In this document: positions 14,343 through 23,761 of the stretch, piece after piece
Position numbering within the stretch: position 1 is the first letter of the stretch
Layout of the letters: every line of letters begins with the position of its first letter
Assembly: GCF_003837865.1 (NCBI RefSeq)
Contig: NZ_RQIS01000010.1
Coordinates: 124,001-188,000 of the forward strand
Length of the DNA stretch: 64,000 nucleotides
Direction of reading: 5' to 3'
From: Paraburkholderia dinghuensis
Lineage (GTDB): Bacteria > Pseudomonadota > Gammaproteobacteria > Burkholderiales > Burkholderiaceae
Notes under the pieces: model-generated
Told to the model about the DNA's origin: nothing
What the model saw: the letters and a program-made list of their open reading frames with translations, nothing else
The model's database searches: none
Program-made: the position numbers and the translations under genes

Positions 14343-15650
14343 ATGTCACTCAAATCGAAATCTCGTACGCGCATCGCGCTGGCGGCGCTAGCCGTCGTCG
14401 CGGTCGCGGGGTTCGGCACACTCGTCGCAATGCGGCTCGACGGGCATCCGGCTGTCGCGGCCGAAGCGCCGCCCGCGCCCGAAGTGGACGCGGCGGCCGT
14501 GGTCCTGCGCACCATCACCGACTGGCAGAGTTACTCGGGCCGTCTGGCTGCCGTCGAGAAAGTCGATATTCGCCCGCAGGTGTCGGGCACGATCGTTTCC
14601 GTGAATTTCCGTGACGGCGCGCTCGTGAAAAAGGGCGATACGCTCTTCGTGATCGATCCGCGTCCGTACCAGGCCGCCGTCGATCAGGCGGCCGCGCAGC
14701 TTGCCGCTGCCACGGCGCGCACGGGCTACGCGCAGAGCGACTGGGAGCGCGCGCAGCGGCTCATCGGCGATAACGCGATCGCGAAGCGCGACTACGACGA
14801 GAAGCAGAACAGCGCCCGCGAAGCGAGTGCGAACCTGAAGGCCGCGCAGGCAGCGCTCGAAGCCGCGCAGATCAATCTCGGCTACACGCGCATCGTCGCG
14901 CCGGTGGCAGGCCGCGTGTCGCGCGCGGAGATTACCGTGGGCAACGTGGTGTCGGCGGGCGCGAGCGCGGCGCCGCTCACCACGCTGGTTTCGGTCTCGC
15001 CGATCTACGCCGAGTTCGACGCCGACGAGCAGACCTATCTCGACTACATCAGCCGCATGAAGGAAGGCTCGAAGGTGCCGGTGGAACTGGGGCTCGCGAA
15101 CGAATCGGGCTACTCGCGCAAGGGAACGATCGAATCGGTGGACAACCGGCTCGACACGACGTCGGGCACGATCCGGGTTCGCGCGCGCTTCGACAACGAC
15201 GATGGCGCGCTCGTGCCAGGCCTTTACGCGCGCATCAAGGTGAGTGGTAGCACCCCGCATCCGGCGCTCCTCGTCAACGACACTGCGATCGGTACTGACC
15301 AGGACAAGAAGTTCGTCTACGTGCTCGACAAGGACAATCACGTCGCGTACCGCCCTGTGCAGATCGGCTCGCAGCAGGGCAACCTGCGCGTGATCGTGGG
15401 TGGTCTGCAGCCGGGTGAGCGCGTCGTGGTCAACGGCACGCAGCGCGTGCGGCCGGGCGCAGCCGTGCGCGTGCACATGGTACCGATGAACGGCGACCCG
15501 AACGGCGACGCGAACTCATCGCTAGCAAAGAGCCACGATGCCGACACGCTTGCCGATGCGCCGCAGGGCAGTTCTTCCGCGAAACCCGCGCAGCCGGCGG
15601 CCGTTGCCAGACAGGCGCACTCCGGCGCGAAGAACAACAAGACTTCCTGA
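14343..15650 (+). CDS. bpeE: RND efflux periplasmic adaptor (membrane fusion protein), BpeE/CeoA-like
   Basis: 435 residues. An N-terminal membrane anchor or signal (residues 10-30) is followed by the lipoyl/barrel-sandwich half motif VDIRPQVSGTIVSVNFRDG (about 75-93), a long alpha-hairpin (about 115-175), the second half motif INLGYTRIVAPVAGRV, beta-barrel and membrane-proximal domains (VVNGTQRVRPGAAV), and a variable Ser/Ala/Pro-rich tail of about 50 residues. It links the inner-membrane pump to the outer-membrane channel. It starts 37 bases after llpE, with TGGAG before the ATG. The gene order LysR, hydrolase, adaptor, pump, OMF points to the BpeEF-OprC/CeoAB-OpcM type, which exports trimethoprim, chloramphenicol and fluoroquinolones in Burkholderia. 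Confidence 0.9.
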   Translation: MSLKSKSRTRIALAALAVVAVAGFGTLVAMRLDGHPAVAAEAPPAPEVDAAAVVLRTITDWQSYSGRLAAVEKVDIRPQVSGTIVSVNFRDGALVKKGDTLFVIDPRPYQAAVDQAAAQLAAATARTGYAQSDWERAQRLIGDNAIAKRDYDEKQNSAREASANLKAAQAALEAAQINLGYTRIVAPVAGRVSRAEITVGNVVSAGASAAPLTTLVSVSPIYAEFDADEQTYLDYISRMKEGSKVPVELGLANESGYSRKGTIESVDNRLDTTSGTIRVRARFDNDDGALVPGLYARIKVSGSTPHPALLVNDTAIGTDQDKKFVYVLDKDNHVAYRPVQIGSQQGNLRVIVGGLQPGERVVVNGTQRVRPGAAVRVHMVPMNGDPNGDANSSLAKSHDADTLADAPQGSSSAKPAQPAAVARQAHSGAKNNKTS

Positions 15651-15749
15651 CGCAGGACGCGCGGCGCAGGGCACGACAAATTAGCGTCAAAGAGACAATT
15701 AGACAGTTAGCTGGTTAGTGATACTAAGCGTCTACTTAACGAGCAACCC

Positions 15750-18700
15750 ATGAACATATCGAAATTCTTTATCGACCGGCCAATCTTCGCGGGCGTGCTA
15801 TCCGTGGTCATTCTGCTGGCCGGGGTGATCGCGCTGTTCCAGTTGCCGATCTCCGAATACCCCGAGGTCGTACCCCCTTCGGTGGTTGTCCATGCGCAGT
15901 ATCCTGGTGCCAATCCGAAGGTGATCGCCGAAACGGTGGCGGCGCCGCTGGAAGAGGAGATAAACGGCGTCGAAAATATGCTGTACATGCAGTCGCAGGC
16001 GAACAGCGACGGCAATCTCACGCTCACGGTTACGTTCCGTCTGGGCACCGACCCCGACAAGGCGACGCAGCTCGTACAGAACCGGGTGAACCAGGCGCTG
16101 CCGCGTTTGCCGGAAGACGTGCAGCGTCTGGGCATCACGACGATCAAAAGCTCGCCGACGCTCACGATGGTCGTCCACCTGATCTCGCCGAACAATCAGT
16201 ACGACATGACGTACTTGCGCAACTACGCGCTGCTCAACGTGAAGGATCGGCTGGCCCGCATCCAGGGCGTGGGCGAAGTGCAGTTGTGGGGCGCGGGCGA
16301 CTACGCCATGCGCATCTGGCTCGATCCGCAGAAGATCGCACAGCGCAATCTCACGGCGAACGATGTGGTCAATGCAATTCGCGAGCAGAACGTGCAGGTC
16401 GCCGCGGGCGTGATCGGCGCATCGCCGAGCGTGCCAGGCACGCCGATCCAGCTCAACGTGAACGCACGCGGCCGTCTCACGACCGAAAGCGAATTCGGCA
16501 ACATCATCGTCAAAACGAATCCGGACGGTGGCGTGACGTATCTGCGCGATATCGCGCGCATCGAACTCGCCGCGTCCGAGTACGGGCTGCGCTCGCTGCT
16601 CGATAACAAGCCCGCCGTGGCGCTCGCGATCAATCAGGCGCCGGGGGCTAACTCGCTTGCGATCTCCGATCAGGTGCGCGCCGCGATGAAGGAGCTCAAG
16701 CAGGACTTCCCCGCTGGCGTGGACTATCGCATCGTCTATGACCCGACGCAGTTCGTGCGCGCGAGCATCGAGGCGGTCGTGCATACGCTGCTCGAAGCGA
16801 TCGCGCTCGTCGTGCTGGTGGTGATCGTGTTCCTGCAGACGTGGCGAGCGTCCATCATTCCTTTGATCGCGGTGCCTGTGTCGATCGTCGGGACGTTCTC
16901 GCTGTTGCTGGCGTTCGGCTTCTCGATCAATGCGTTGTCACTGTTCGGCATGGTGCTGGCCATCGGGATTGTGGTGGACGATGCGATCGTCGTCGTGGAG
17001 AACGTCGAGCGCAACATTGCGAGCGGACTCTCTTCGCGCGACGCGACCTACAAGGCCATGCAGGAAGTGAGCGGACCGATCATCGCCATTGCGCTTACGC
17101 TCGTGGCCGTGTTCGTGCCGCTCGCGTTCATGAGCGGTCTCACGGGCCAGTTCTACAAGCAGTTCGCGATGACAATCGCGATCTCGACCGTGATCTCGGC
17201 GTTCAACTCGCTGACGCTTTCGCCCGCACTTTCCGCGCTGCTGCTGCGCGGTCACGGCGAGAAGGAGGACTGGCTCACGCGCTTGATGAATCGCGTGCTG
17301 GGCGGTTTCTTCCGTGGCTTCAACAAGGTGTTTCATAGCGGGTCGGAGGCGTACGGACGCGGCGTGCATGGCGTGTTGCGCCACAAAGGCGCGATGCTGA
17401 TGGTCTATGTCGTGCTGGTCGGCGCGACGGCGATGATGGCGCATATCGTGCCGGGCGGTTTCGTTCCGGCACAGGACAAGGAGTATCTGATCGCGTTTGC
17501 GCAATTGCCGAACGGCGCTTCGCTCGACCGGACCGAAAACGTGATCCGTGACATGGGTGCGATTGCACTGAAGCAGCCGGGCGTGGAAAGCGCGGTTTCG
17601 TTCCCGGGCCTTTCCGTCAACGGCTTCACGAATAGCTCGAGCGCGGGCATCGTGTTCGTGACGCTCAAGCCGTTCAAGGAGCGCGGTGGCAAGGCGCTTT
17701 CGGCTGGGGCGATTGCGGGTGCGCTGAACCAGCAGTATGCGCAGATCAAGGACTCGTTCATCGCCGTCTTTCCGCCGCCACCGGTGCTTGGCCTCGGCAC
17801 GCTCGGCGGCTTCAAGATGCAGCTGGAGGACCATGGGGCGGTGGGCTACGAGGCGCTCAATCGCGCAACGGAAGACTTCATCAAGCGTGCGGCGGCGACG
17901 CCCGAACTCGGCCCGACGTTTTCGAGCTATCAGATCAACGTGCCGCAACTGAACGTCGATCTGGACCGCACGAAGGCGAAACAGTTGGGCGTGCCCGTGA
18001 CGGACGTGTTCGACACGATGCAGATCTACCTCGGCTCGCTCTACGTGAACGACTTCAATCGCTTCGGTCGCGTGTATCAGGTCCGCGTGCAAGCGGATGC
18101 GCCGTTCCGCCAGAAGGCGGACGACATACTGCAATTGAAGACGCGCAACGCCGCTGGTGACATGGTGCCGCTCTCATCGCTCGTGACGGTGACACCCACG
18201 TATGGCCCCGAGATGGTGGTGCGATACAACGGCTTCACCGCTGCCGATATCAACGGCGGTCCGGCGCCCGGGTATTCGTCGGGCCAGGCGCAGGACGCGG
18301 CGGAACGCATCGCCGCGGAAGTCTTGCCGCACGGCGTGAAGTTCGAATGGACCGACCTTACGTACCAGCAGATCCTCGCCGGCAATTCGGGCATCTGGGT
18401 GTTCCCGATCAGCGTGCTGCTCGTGTTCCTCGTGCTGGCCGCGCTCTATGAGAGTCTGACGCTGCCGCTCGCGGTGATCCTCATCGTGCCGATGAGCGTG
18501 CTGTGCGCGCTAACCGGCGTATGGCTCACGCGGGGCGACAACAACATCTTCACGCAGATCGGTCTCATGGTGCTCGTGGGGCTAGCGTCGAAGAACGCGA
18601 TCCTGATCGTCGAATTCGCGCGCGAACTCGAACACGACGGCCACACACCGCTCTCGGCCGCAATCGAAGCGAGCCGGTTGCGTCTGCGGCCGATCCTGAT

Positions 18701-18935
18701 GACGTCGATCGCGTTCATCATGGGCGTCGTGCCGCTCGTGCTTTCTACGGGTGCCGGTTCGGAGATGCGTCACGCGATGGGGATCGCGGTGTTCTTCGGA
18801 ATGCTCGGCGTGACGGCGTTCGGTCTGATGCTGACACCTGTGTTCTATGTGGTGCTTCGGACGATGGCGGGCGGCAAGATTCACGTCGCGCAGAAGGATC
18901 GCGCGCACACGACGTTGCCTGCAGTCGATGCCTGA
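15750..18935 (+). CDS. bpeF: RND multidrug efflux pump, HAE-1 family (BpeF/CeoB-like)
   Basis: 1061 residues, the normal HAE-1 length. It begins with MNISKFFIDRPIFAGVLS, the canonical first helix. Proton-relay acids Asp410-Asp411 are in GIVVDDAIVVVENVER on helix 4, and GASVLCALTG-type and GLASKNAILIVEFA motifs mark the second half. Two large periplasmic loops with the porter and docking domains lie after helices 1 and 7. It is the inner-membrane, proton-driven component of the tripartite pump. The 99-base gap from the adaptor gene contains no obvious terminator, so the genes are probably cotranscribed. Substrate range is inferred from synteny, not from pocket residues. Confidence 0.95.
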   Translation: MNISKFFIDRPIFAGVLSVVILLAGVIALFQLPISEYPEVVPPSVVVHAQYPGANPKVIAETVAAPLEEEINGVENMLYMQSQANSDGNLTLTVTFRLGTDPDKATQLVQNRVNQALPRLPEDVQRLGITTIKSSPTLTMVVHLISPNNQYDMTYLRNYALLNVKDRLARIQGVGEVQLWGAGDYAMRIWLDPQKIAQRNLTANDVVNAIREQNVQVAAGVIGASPSVPGTPIQLNVNARGRLTTESEFGNIIVKTNPDGGVTYLRDIARIELAASEYGLRSLLDNKPAVALAINQAPGANSLAISDQVRAAMKELKQDFPAGVDYRIVYDPTQFVRASIEAVVHTLLEAIALVVLVVIVFLQTWRASIIPLIAVPVSIVGTFSLLLAFGFSINALSLFGMVLAIGIVVDDAIVVVENVERNIASGLSSRDATYKAMQEVSGPIIAIALTLVAVFVPLAFMSGLTGQFYKQFAMTIAISTVISAFNSLTLSPALSALLLRGHGEKEDWLTRLMNRVLGGFFRGFNKVFHSGSEAYGRGVHGVLRHKGAMLMVYVVLVGATAMMAHIVPGGFVPAQDKEYLIAFAQLPNGASLDRTENVIRDMGAIALKQPGVESAVSFPGLSVNGFTNSSSAGIVFVTLKPFKERGGKALSAGAIAGALNQQYAQIKDSFIAVFPPPPVLGLGTLGGFKMQLEDHGAVGYEALNRATEDFIKRAAATPELGPTFSSYQINVPQLNVDLDRTKAKQLGVPVTDVFDTMQIYLGSLYVNDFNRFGRVYQVRVQADAPFRQKADDILQLKTRNAAGDMVPLSSLVTVTPTYGPEMVVRYNGFTAADINGGPAPGYSSGQAQDAAERIAAEVLPHGVKFEWTDLTYQQILAGNSGIWVFPISVLLVFLVLAALYESLTLPLAVILIVPMSVLCALTGVWLTRGDNNIFTQIGLMVLVGLASKNAILIVEFARELEHDGHTPLSAAIEASRLRLRPILMTSIAFIMGVVPLVLSTGAGSEMRHAMGIAVFFGMLGVTAFGLMLTPVFYVVLRTMAGGKIHVAQKDRAHTTLPAVDA

Positions 18936-18948
18936 GGGGGAAAAAAGC

Positions 18949-20511
18949 ATGACTAACTATTCACTCGATATAGCGGCGCCCGGCAACGCAGGCACATTCT
19001 GGCGCCGCACGCGGCTCGCGGCAGCCGTTGCGCTCGTCGCATGGCTTGCTGCGTGCTCGGTTGAACCGGTGTATCACGTTCCCGATTCGTCTGTCCCGCC
19101 CGCATTCAAGGAAGCGCAACCCACGTCCGCCAACCCGCACGACGTGGGCACCTGGGCGCCGGCCCAACCTGCCGACAACGCGAACCGGGGCCAATGGTGG
19201 GAGGTCTTCAACGACCCGACGCTGAACGCACTCGAAAGCGAGGCGGAGGCTGCGAACCAGGATCTGAAGGCCGCCGCCGCGCGCGTGCAGCAAGCACGTG
19301 CGGTGACGCAGGCGGCGCGCGCGTCATGGTTCCCGTCGATCGACGCGGGCTTCGGGCCGACCTATCTGCGTGAATCGCCCGCTTCGCTGTTCCTGCCGCA
19401 GAACGCCAACGTACCGACGCAGACGCTCTGGCGTGCTCAAGGCACGGTGTCTTACGAGGCGGATCTGTTCGGCCGCGTGAGTTCGAACGTCAACGCTGCG
19501 CGCGCGGATGCGCAGCAAAGCGAGGCGCTGTTCTTCTCGGTGCGGTTGGCGCTGCAGGCAGACGTCGCGCAGAATTATTTCCAGCTGCGCCAGTTCGACT
19601 CGGACGTCGATCTCTATCGCCGCACGGTGGCGCTGCGCGAGGACGCGCTCAAGCTCGTCGAGCGGCGTTTCAAGGAAGGCGACACCAGCGAACTCGACGT
19701 GGCCCAGGCCCGCAACGAGTTGTCGAGCGCGCGCGCCGATGCGGTGGGCGTCGCGCGCCAGCGGGCGGCTTCGGAGCATAGTCTCGCGATCCTGCTCGGT
19801 AAGGCGCCCGCGGACTTCACGTTCCCCGAGACGCCGCTCGCGCCCGTGATCGCGCGCGTGCCACCCGGCCTGCCGTCGACGCTGCTCGAACGCCGCCCTG
19901 ATATCGCGGCTGCGGAGCGCGCCATGGCCGCCGCGAACGCGCGAGTCGGCGTCGCGAAATCGGCGTTCTTTCCGAAGCTCGATATCACCGGTGCGTTTGG
20001 CTTCGAGTCGGCGACGCTCGGCGATTTGTTCATGTGGTCTAGCCGCGCGTTCCTGCTCGGACCGTTCGCGGGCACGGCGCTCACGCTGCCGCTCTTCGAC
20101 GGCGGCCGTCGCCGCGCGAATCTGGCGCAGGCGCGCGGCAAATACGATGAGGACGTCGCACAGTATCGCCAGCAAGTGCTCGTCGCCTTCCGCGAAGTGG
20201 AAGACAACCTCTCCGACTTGCGGCTGCTCGACGATCAGATTCGCGAGCAGGGCAACGCCGTGACTGCATCGGAGCGCTCGGCGCATCTTTCGCGCACGCA
20301 GTATGAGGAAGGCGAGGTGAGTTATCTGAACGTGATCGACAGCGAACGATCGGTGCTGGTCGCGCAGTTGCAGGCGAGCCAGTTGCAGGGCTCGCAGGCG
20401 GTCGCGACGGTCAACCTGATCCGCGCGCTCGGCGGCGGCTGGGGTGACATCAAGGCCGATGATCCGAAGCGCGACGGCAGTGGTGCAGCGGCGCCGCTCG
20501 CTTCGCGCTGA
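18949..20511 (+). CDS. oprC: Outer-membrane efflux lipoprotein, NodT/OprM family (OprC/OpcM-like)
   Basis: 520 residues. The ATG at 18949 follows GAGGGGG; an alternative ATG lies seven codons upstream. A long N-terminal segment precedes a lipobox LAAC (about residue 36), which gives a lipid-anchored mature protein. Two repeated OEP domains follow, each with a long coiled-coil hairpin (ALESEAEAANQDLKAAAARVQQA; LLERRPDIAAAERAMAAANARVG), characteristic of trimeric TolC-like channels. It forms the outer-membrane exit duct of the pump and starts 13 bases after the RND gene. Confidence 0.92.
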   Translation: MTNYSLDIAAPGNAGTFWRRTRLAAAVALVAWLAACSVEPVYHVPDSSVPPAFKEAQPTSANPHDVGTWAPAQPADNANRGQWWEVFNDPTLNALESEAEAANQDLKAAAARVQQARAVTQAARASWFPSIDAGFGPTYLRESPASLFLPQNANVPTQTLWRAQGTVSYEADLFGRVSSNVNAARADAQQSEALFFSVRLALQADVAQNYFQLRQFDSDVDLYRRTVALREDALKLVERRFKEGDTSELDVAQARNELSSARADAVGVARQRAASEHSLAILLGKAPADFTFPETPLAPVIARVPPGLPSTLLERRPDIAAAERAMAAANARVGVAKSAFFPKLDITGAFGFESATLGDLFMWSSRAFLLGPFAGTALTLPLFDGGRRRANLAQARGKYDEDVAQYRQQVLVAFREVEDNLSDLRLLDDQIREQGNAVTASERSAHLSRTQYEEGEVSYLNVIDSERSVLVAQLQASQLQGSQAVATVNLIRALGGGWGDIKADDPKRDGSGAAAPLASR

Positions 20512-20696
20512 GGCCGTTGTACGCGTTCGCGGTGCTGCCCGGGTTGTGCCGCGACGTGAGCTGCGCGCTGCTGACGCCGTTGAGCGTGCAACCGACGTTT
20601 GCGCGCAGGCGTGCCGACAAGACCCTGTGGCTCGCTTCGCAGATGTTCAGTGGGAATTGAAACAGGAGAAACAGGAAAGGAAGGGAAAAGCGCCTT

Positions 20697-20726
20697 GCCG
20701 TCCGGCGTGATGTCGCGCCGGACGGC
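20697..20726. terminator. Hairpin between efflux operon and flhC
   Basis: Perfect 11-bp stem GCCGTCCGGCG (20697-20707) / CGCCGGACGGC (20716-20726), 8-base loop, between convergent genes. A modest T-containing stretch (TTCGCGTCTTT) follows on the + strand. The rest of the gap 20512-20774 holds nothing recognisable. Confidence 0.6.
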
Positions 20727-20774
20727 TTCGCGTCTTTATATTACGTCCGGGTGGGCCCGGATCTTCTCTCCTCG

Positions 20775-21368
20775 CTACGCAGCCGCGGCGATGCCATCCG
20801 GCGTAACCGGAAGGTCGCTTTTGGTCTGCATGGCGCCCCGCCGCGCCGCAGCCGCCTTTTTCGTCTTGCCGGCGCGCGAAGGCGGCTGGCATGCTCCACA
20901 CACGACGTTGTGCTGCAGGTCGTGTCGGTGCGCGACGAATTTGCCGCCGCAGCGGCAGCAAGGCGTCAGCTGCAGAATATCTGCATCGAAAAATCGCACC
21001 AGGGTCCACGCACGTGTGAGATCGAGCACGGGCTCGGTCGCGCCGTGGCGGCAGTGTTCCAGATACAGACGGAACCCCTTGGTCAGCGCGTCGAGATGCG
21101 AACAACGCGCTTCGTTTTTGAGGAAAAGGTACGTGTTATAGAACAACGAGGCGTGGATGTTGGCGAGCCACGTCATGTACCAGTCTGCCGAGAAAGGCAG
21201 CATTCCCTTGGGCGGCGATACGCCCCGGATCTCGCGATAAAGGCGGATCATGCGGTCGCGCGAGAGCGTCAGTTCGCTCTCGAGAACCTGCATGCGCGCG
21301 CCCAGCTCGATCAATGCAATCGCGCGAAAAACTTCCTGAGCATCTTCCGTGAGGCTGCGCCGCGTCAT
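20775..21368 (-). CDS. flhC: Flagellar master regulator subunit FlhC
   Basis: 197 residues. With FlhD it forms the FlhD4C2 complex that activates class II flagellar promoters. FlhC family features: N-terminal helical DNA-binding part (RMQVLESELTLSRDRMIRLYREI), the central SADWYMTWLANIHASLF block, and a C-terminal zinc site of four Cys (CCRCGG and VCGAC, two C-x2-C pairs). The C-terminus has a basic, Ala-rich tail somewhat longer than in E. coli. It lies 12 bases downstream of flhD on the same strand. No other flagellar or chemotaxis gene is in the window, so this flhDC is detached from the motAB/che loci it usually precedes. Confidence 0.95.
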   Translation of the reverse strand: MTRRSLTEDAQEVFRAIALIELGARMQVLESELTLSRDRMIRLYREIRGVSPPKGMLPFSADWYMTWLANIHASLFYNTYLFLKNEARCSHLDALTKGFRLYLEHCRHGATEPVLDLTRAWTLVRFFDADILQLTPCCRCGGKFVAHRHDLQHNVVCGACQPPSRAGKTKKAAAARRGAMQTKSDLPVTPDGIAAAA

Positions 21369-21380
21369 GGAGATCTTTCC

Positions 21381-21701
21381 TCAGGCGAATTGCGCGGCTG
21401 ACTGTCCTGCGAGCAGGATGGCCGTGTGCGTGGTCGCCACGTCGGCATGCTTTGCGGTCTGCGTGAGCGCGGACAGCATCGCATGGTCGTCGAAGCGGAA
21501 AAGACAAAGAATCTGGTCGGAAGAGGCCAGCCTGACGATCTGCGCGAGCGACAGACCGGCGAGCAGATCAGCCAGTTCCGACGACAGACCCAGCCGGAAC
21601 ATGCCGACTGGCTTGTCCTCGCGCAGCATGCGCTGCGCGAGCATCAGGTACGACAAATTAATCTCGCGGATAGAATCCAGCGTCTCGCTGCTACGGTCCA
21701 T
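21381..21701 (-). CDS. flhD: Flagellar master regulator subunit FlhD
   Basis: 106 residues, close to the family length. It has the recognisable INLSYLMLAQRMLREDK and GLSLAQIVRLASSDQILCLFRFDD blocks. It acts with FlhC, whose gene follows 12 bases on. Upstream lies a 500-base A+T-rich leader with a perfect palindrome, in keeping with the heavy regulation of flhDC in other bacteria. The Ala/Thr-rich end (THTAILLAGQSAAQFA) is normal for betaproteobacterial FlhD. Confidence 0.95.
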   Translation of the reverse strand: MDRSSETLDSIREINLSYLMLAQRMLREDKPVGMFRLGLSSELADLLAGLSLAQIVRLASSDQILCLFRFDDHAMLSALTQTAKHADVATTHTAILLAGQSAAQFA

Positions 21702-22208
21702 TTCTCTTTTTCCGAAGCCCCGAATTATTAGCCCCCAGCGTTTGCCGCCGTTGTCGGTCTGGTCTTTGTGTGCCGGCCGTCGCTCTTGTGTTTCCCGGCG
21801 GGGCCTTGCAATTGAAACAAGGTGTTACAACTCGTAACACCTTGGCTCAAATTGTATGAGGGCCTATCTCGGAAATCAATCCCCGGTGTCAAGAATTTAT
21901 TGTTCGCCAGCAAACAATTTCGGTAATTTTTTCTTCTATTTCATTTCGCTTGTATGACAGCCGTCAGCGAGCCGATGCCTGGCGTGCATTTGCCGGGACA
22001 GCCAATGAAATTAAGGCGCTGAAAAATTTCGGTTGAATATGCAACTAGTTCTGCGTGCACTGTTGGCTGGATGAGACATATTCACATTCGGAAAGATTTC
22101 CGCCTCGACGGTAAGAAATGCAATAGGCGGAATCGATAAGTGAAAAGCGAAATATGTAACAAAGGATCGAACCCCTTTGATACAAATTCGACGGAGCGCT
22201 GAGCGGAC
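21702..22208. promoter_or_regulatory. A+T-rich flhDC leader
   Basis: About 500 bases with no gene, clearly richer in A+T than the surroundings. It contains the palindrome at 21818-21844 and presumably the flhD promoter. The distal end abuts the stop of the oxygenase gene at 22209, which is on the same strand and is read toward flhD. Confidence 0.6.
21818..21844. promoter_or_regulatory. Perfect palindrome upstream of flhD, candidate operator
   Basis: CAAGGTGTTAC (21818-21828), spacer AACTC, GTAACACCTTG (21834-21844): 11-bp perfect arms about 115-145 bases before the flhD start. Symmetry and spacing fit a dimeric regulator such as a GntR-, TetR- or FNR/CRP-like protein. It could alternatively be a hairpin in the leader RNA. 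Confidence 0.55.
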
Positions 22209-22961
22209 TTAACTGGCGTCGTGTAATACAACGCCGAGCGTATAACGCTGGCCCTCGCGAATGCGGCTCACCCCGTGACGCAGCATCGCACGAGCCGCGC
22301 CGCGCGCGCCCTGCAGCGGGCGGTGCCGGACCGCGAAAAGCACGGCGTCGCCTTTGCCAAGCGGCACGACTTCGACGCGCGACTGCTGCCGCGCGCGCTG
22401 CTCCGTCAGAACAAACTCGCCGCCGCGGAAGTCGGCGCCGGGCGCGCTAAGCAGGATGGTCGCCTGGACCGGAAACACGTGCTCACCATAGAGATCCTGA
22501 TGCAGACAGTTGTAATCGTGGCAGCCGTAGCGGAGCAGCAGCGGCGTAGGGCGCGTCTGGCCCGCTTCGTGGCAGCGCGCGATAAATGCGTCGTGGGTGG
22601 GAGGAAAATCTACGCCGGTGCCGAGCCAGTCGGCCCAGCGGTTCGCGAGCGCAACGAGTCGGGCGTACAGCAGCGTTCGCAGTTCCGCGACAGTCTCCGG
22701 AAGCGGATACGCAAAGTAACGATATTCGCCGCTGCCGAACCCGTGGTGCGCCATCACGACCCGACTGCGGAACGGCGCGTCGCGCTCGTAGAGCGACGCG
22801 AGCGCGTCGCATTCGGCGTCGTCGAGCAGGCCAGGGATCAGCGCGTAGCCGCGCTGATCAAGATCGTTTTCGATGGCGGACCACAGTTGGGCGTCGAGGC
22901 GGGCCGCGAACTCACGGGATGACGCAGCGCGCGTATCCGGTCGAAGGGCGGTGAGGGGCAT
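22209..22961 (-). CDS. 2-oxoglutarate/Fe(II)-dependent oxygenase
   Basis: 250 residues. The double-stranded beta-helix iron site is visible: His-x-Asp in LHQDLYGEHVFP (about residue 155), a distal His in LRHGVSRI (about 230) and the 2-oxoglutarate-binding Arg in RYTLGVVLHD. The N-terminal 40 residues are Arg/Ala-rich, followed by GYALIPGLLDDAECDALASLYE, typical of prolyl-hydroxylase-like members. The substrate is unknown. In related genomes similar genes sit near DNA-alkylation repair genes; nothing of that kind is next to it here. The upstream gap 22962-23322 (361 bases) shows no further gene. Confidence 0.75.
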   Translation of the reverse strand: MPLTALRPDTRAASSREFAARLDAQLWSAIENDLDQRGYALIPGLLDDAECDALASLYERDAPFRSRVVMAHHGFGSGEYRYFAYPLPETVAELRTLLYARLVALANRWADWLGTGVDFPPTHDAFIARCHEAGQTRPTPLLLRYGCHDYNCLHQDLYGEHVFPVQATILLSAPGADFRGGEFVLTEQRARQQSRVEVVPLGKGDAVLFAVRHRPLQGARGAARAMLRHGVSRIREGQRYTLGVVLHDAS

Positions 22962-23322
22962 GGTGGCTCCATGACGGTGTCAGATGACGACAGTGTCGCG
23001 TCGGCCCGCCGTGTGCGCACTCCGGGGCTTGCGCTCCAATTCGCAGACCGGCTTGCTGCGACGTCCTCACCGGGAGCGTACGCGCGCCAGCCCGCGACGA
23101 GCCTGGGGGCCGGGTCCGCGTCGCCGGTTTTGCGAAAAACTCGCACGCACCGCGATGACCTCACGGGTAAGATGCAGGAGACGCAGCGTGCGCGGCGCGG
23201 CGGATTTCCGTGCATGCAGCATGCACACGCCGGCGTCGGGAGCAGGGGCAAGCTTTATCGGTGAACGTGCGATCGCCTAAAATGAAAGCGTCACAATGTG
23301 GCGTCGCGGCGAGGAGATTGCC

Positions 23323-23484
23323 ATGAGGGAAACCGTAGTTGCCTATCTTCTGGGCCCGGCCGTGATGCTGGCGGTGTGCGCCGTCATGTGGGCGGTGTCG
23401 CGCCGCAGCCGGGGCGTGCTCGAAGCGCGCCTCACCCGCTGGCTCGAGGCCCATCGCGGCCACGGCATGCGTCACCGGCACTGA
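23323..23484 (+). CDS. Small single-pass membrane protein, 53 residues
   Basis: The ATG is preceded by GAGGAG with 6-base spacing, a strong site; an in-frame ATG 27 bases upstream lacks one. One hydrophobic segment (VVAYLLGPAVMLAVCAVMWAV) is followed by a very basic Arg/His-rich tail, giving the topology N-out/C-in. No family is recognised. It has no close operon partner; DoxX begins about 280 bases further on. Confidence 0.5.
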   Translation: MRETVVAYLLGPAVMLAVCAVMWAVSRRSRGVLEARLTRWLEAHRGHGMRHRH

Positions 23485-23761
23485 GCGTGGCCGTCGAGAC
23501 GCTTCCAGGCGGAGCCTGCGCAGGACATGGCGCAGGCGCGCAGAGCCCGCCGCAATTGTTGTGCGGCGCTCCAGTCGCCGGGAAGCGATCAGCCCGCGTT
23601 GGATGCCGCGCTAGATATCTAGCACTCCGAATCAATATCGATGGTGACGGACAAGACATCCGCCGCGCACGCGTTGCCGTGCGACGATGGATGGCTTGTG
23701 TCATCGCGGGAACTGTGCGCCGGTCGCGATGTCAGTCCCATATTGCACACCGGAGCCCTTC

